A stretch of DNA of 64,000 bases. Origin: Clostridium sp. 'White wine YQ'. Its GTDB lineage: Bacteria > Bacillota > Clostridia > Clostridiales > Clostridiaceae. Both the position numbers and the translations under genes were made by a program. Below, piece by piece: positions 62,811 to 64,000 of this stretch; position 1 is the stretch's first letter; each line of letters starts with the position of its first letter. Location: contig NZ_JAQYUU010000001.1 of the NCBI RefSeq assembly GCF_028728205.1, positions 1,477,318 through 1,541,317 on the forward strand. The letters run 5' to 3'. The notes beneath the pieces were generated by a model, which ran no database searches, was not told where the DNA came from, and worked only from the letters and a program-made list of their open reading frames with translations.

Positions 62811-63017
62811 TTAAAGTTTTTTCTCAAAATCTTCAATCATTTTTTTAACCATCTGCCCACCTAATGGTCCTCCTATTTTTCCTGCTTCTTTGGTTGTTAT
62901 GTCTCCATTATATTCTTTATTTAAATCTACTCCCACTTCTTTTGATGTTTCTACTTTAACCTTATGTAACCCTTCCTTTGCTTCTGGTACTAATATTTTA
63001 TTATTTCTATGTGCCAT
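62811..63017 (-). CDS. Alpha/beta-type small acid-soluble spore protein
   Basis: The 68-residue protein has the SASP helices: VKVETSKEVGVDL, containing the GPR protease cleavage region (usually E-I/F-A-S-E), here ETSKE. The second is EYNGDITTKEAGKIGGPLGG with QMVKKMIEDFEKKL. Such proteins coat spore DNA and protect it from UV and heat. The cleavage site departs slightly from consensus (T for A). AAGGAGG precedes ATG, and it is transcribed alone as a typical sigma-G gene, though no promoter was placed. Confidence 0.9.
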   Translation of the reverse strand: MAHRNNKILVPEAKEGLHKVKVETSKEVGVDLNKEYNGDITTKEAGKIGGPLGGQMVKKMIEDFEKKL

Positions 63018-63200
63018 TTTAGTTCCTCCTTAATACATGGTCATACAATTAATCATTACTATTATCTGTATATATTAATTAACTACACCTCTTTATTAGT
63101 GGAAATAAAACCAAGACACTCCTTAAATTTTTATTATTAAAATAAAAATAAACACATAATGCACTTTTTTGTCAGTACATCATGTGTTTGATTATTCTTC

Positions 63201-63286
63201 TGGTGCAGGTGACGGGACTTGAACCCGTACGTCCGTTGAACACACGCCCCTCAAACGTGCCTGTCTGCCAATTCCAGCACACCTGC
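63201..63286 (-). tRNA. tRNA-Leu (anticodon GAG)
   Basis: Read on the minus strand: acceptor GCAGGTG with CACCTGC, anticodon stem CACGT/GCGTG around loop TTGAGGG (anticodon GAG), a long variable arm as in Leu tRNAs, T arm CGGGTTCAAGTCCCG and encoded CCA. It lies alone. Confidence 0.92.
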
Positions 63287-63343
63287 TAATAAAGTATTAC
63301 TTATATATAATAATTTTTTTATAATCTTTTGTCAATTGTAATA

Positions 63344-64000
63344 CTATAAGTCTGCATTCTTTTTAGCTAGAAAAATTAGTGCATTCAAATTATCATAGGA
63401 ATATACTGCTTTAGTTTGTTCATTTCCAAATGAACCATAGATCTCACTATTTTCATTTTTAACTTGGAATTCTAACATTCTTTTCTTTATTGCATTAGCC
63501 TCAGTTTGTCTATTTGCATTTGCAAATATCTCTCCACATATTGAATATAATGAAGTAGACTCATAATCACTTGTTCTATTCCCGTTAAAATCATATTTTA
63601 TATACAACTTATTTTCTTTACTAAATTCATTCCACAGCCAATCAAGCTCCTTTGAAATATCAACTCCAGCAGATTGAAGGTTTTTGAGTACTATAAGTGA
63701 GTACAATAGTTCTACGTCTTTTTCATCTGAATACTTGTTTTCTTTTGGCAAATAACTTTTCTTAAATAAGGGCACTCCTTTTACAGGTTGTCCATTCTTT
63801 ACTATATCTAAAGAATTATTATAAATTTTCTTCCATTTAGAGTTCGATTTCTCCAATAATTCCATAGTTTTAAAATCTAAATAACATAATTGGACAAGGT
63901 TACTCATTGTTGTGCCATCGTTAAAATCAAATATATAGCCGCCTTTTGATACGTTCTTTAAGATATCTTGTGATATACTAATAGCAAGATACTTATACTT
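63344..64000 (-). CDS. GH8-like glycosidase or six-hairpin protein (5'-truncated)
   Basis: The frame is open to base 64000, giving the last 218 residues of a longer protein. ATG 63907 is internal. Segments such as NGQPVKGVPLFKK, LIVLKNLQSAGVDIS and DYESTSLYSICGEIFANANR look like the alternating helices of an alpha/alpha six-barrel. The order resembles glycosyl hydrolase family 8 (for example the exopolysaccharide hydrolases BcsZ and PssZ). The catalytic Glu and Asp lie outside the window, so activity cannot be judged. Export signals, if any, are also outside. Confidence 0.55.
   Translation of the reverse strand, partial: KYKYLAISISQDILKNVSKGGYIFDFNDGTTMSNLVQLCYLDFKTMELLEKSNSKWKKIYNNSLDIVKNGQPVKGVPLFKKSYLPKENKYSDEKDVELLYSLIVLKNLQSAGVDISKELDWLWNEFSKENKLYIKYDFNGNRTSDYESTSLYSICGEIFANANRQTEANAIKKRMLEFQVKNENSEIYGSFGNEQTKAVYSYDNLNALIFLAKKNADL

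Noticed and set aside
1-64000. CRISPR array or prophage
   Set aside because: No series of identical spaced repeats and no phage structural, integrase or lysis gene cluster was seen. LrgAB is a common chromosomal pair.
1-64000. Insertion sequences
   Set aside because: No frame carries transposase motifs, and no terminal inverted repeats with target duplication were found.

Overview
The window is AT-rich, densely packed DNA from a spore-forming, anaerobic Firmicute, most likely Clostridium in the narrow sense. The signs are strong AGGAGG ribosome sites, T-run terminators after most transcription units, an alpha/beta-type small acid-soluble spore protein, a split CotF-like coat protein, a hybrid cluster protein, orphan MASE3-type sensor kinases, a clostridial 6S RNA and a DUF4179 anti-sigma factor. 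The species is not identified. No rRNA, CRISPR array, prophage or intact insertion sequence was seen.

Layout. 1-6.6 kb: end of a PEP-utilising phosphotransferase, an EamA exporter behind a leader with a terminator hairpin, a DJ-1/PfpI protein, a membrane acyltransferase, and a YhgE/Pip membrane protein with an ArsR-type regulator. 6.8-11.6 kb: small secreted and spore-linked genes (gamma-SASP-like protein, coat pair with an in-frame stop), two VanZ genes, a TM1266-type ACT protein. 11.7-15.1 kb: response regulator, BcrAB-like ABC transporter and histidine kinase, a typical antimicrobial-peptide sensing and export unit. 15.2-19.1 kb: lipoprotein, small proteins and hcp behind a CRP/FNR-type operator. 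19.2-26.3 kb: tRNA-Gly followed by a variable block with a dead gene, a ParB/sulfiredoxin-motif protein, a TerB_N protein and a giant YobI-like membrane P-loop NTPase, a plausible conflict or defence locus. 26.7-29.3 kb: NitT/TauT-type ABC importer. 29.4-34.5 kb: TPR protein, epimerase, nucleotidyltransferase-like protein, LrgAB pair, YcaQ-type glycosylase. 34.5-36.8 kb: a compact operon of a divergent peptide deformylase, a DUF692/MNIO-like iron enzyme, a 68-residue four-cysteine protein and a HAD hydrolase, which looks like a small peptide-modification cassette. 36.9-40 kb: LprI-type lipoprotein, ECF sigma factor and anti-sigma factor with a likely self-recognised promoter. 40-46 kb: Dcd, GNAT, topoisomerase III, TspO. 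46-53 kb: a two-component system with a lipoprotein, two orphan histidine kinases, MscL. 53.5-64 kb: TPR protein, 6S RNA, NudC, a chemotaxis receptor, ArsC-like protein, BlaI/BlaR-type pair with operators, unknown genes, SRPBCC protein, YtaF/MntP-like protein, SASP, tRNA-Leu, and the end of a GH8-like gene.

The two most promising undescribed systems are the deformylase-MNIO-cysteine peptide-HAD operon (34552-36789) and the YobI/TerB_N locus beside tRNA-Gly (19445-26299). Both calls rest on motifs read by eye and need profile searches. Where the longest open frame began inside its own Shine-Dalgarno sequence, the start was moved downstream. Start choices are explained in the entries.
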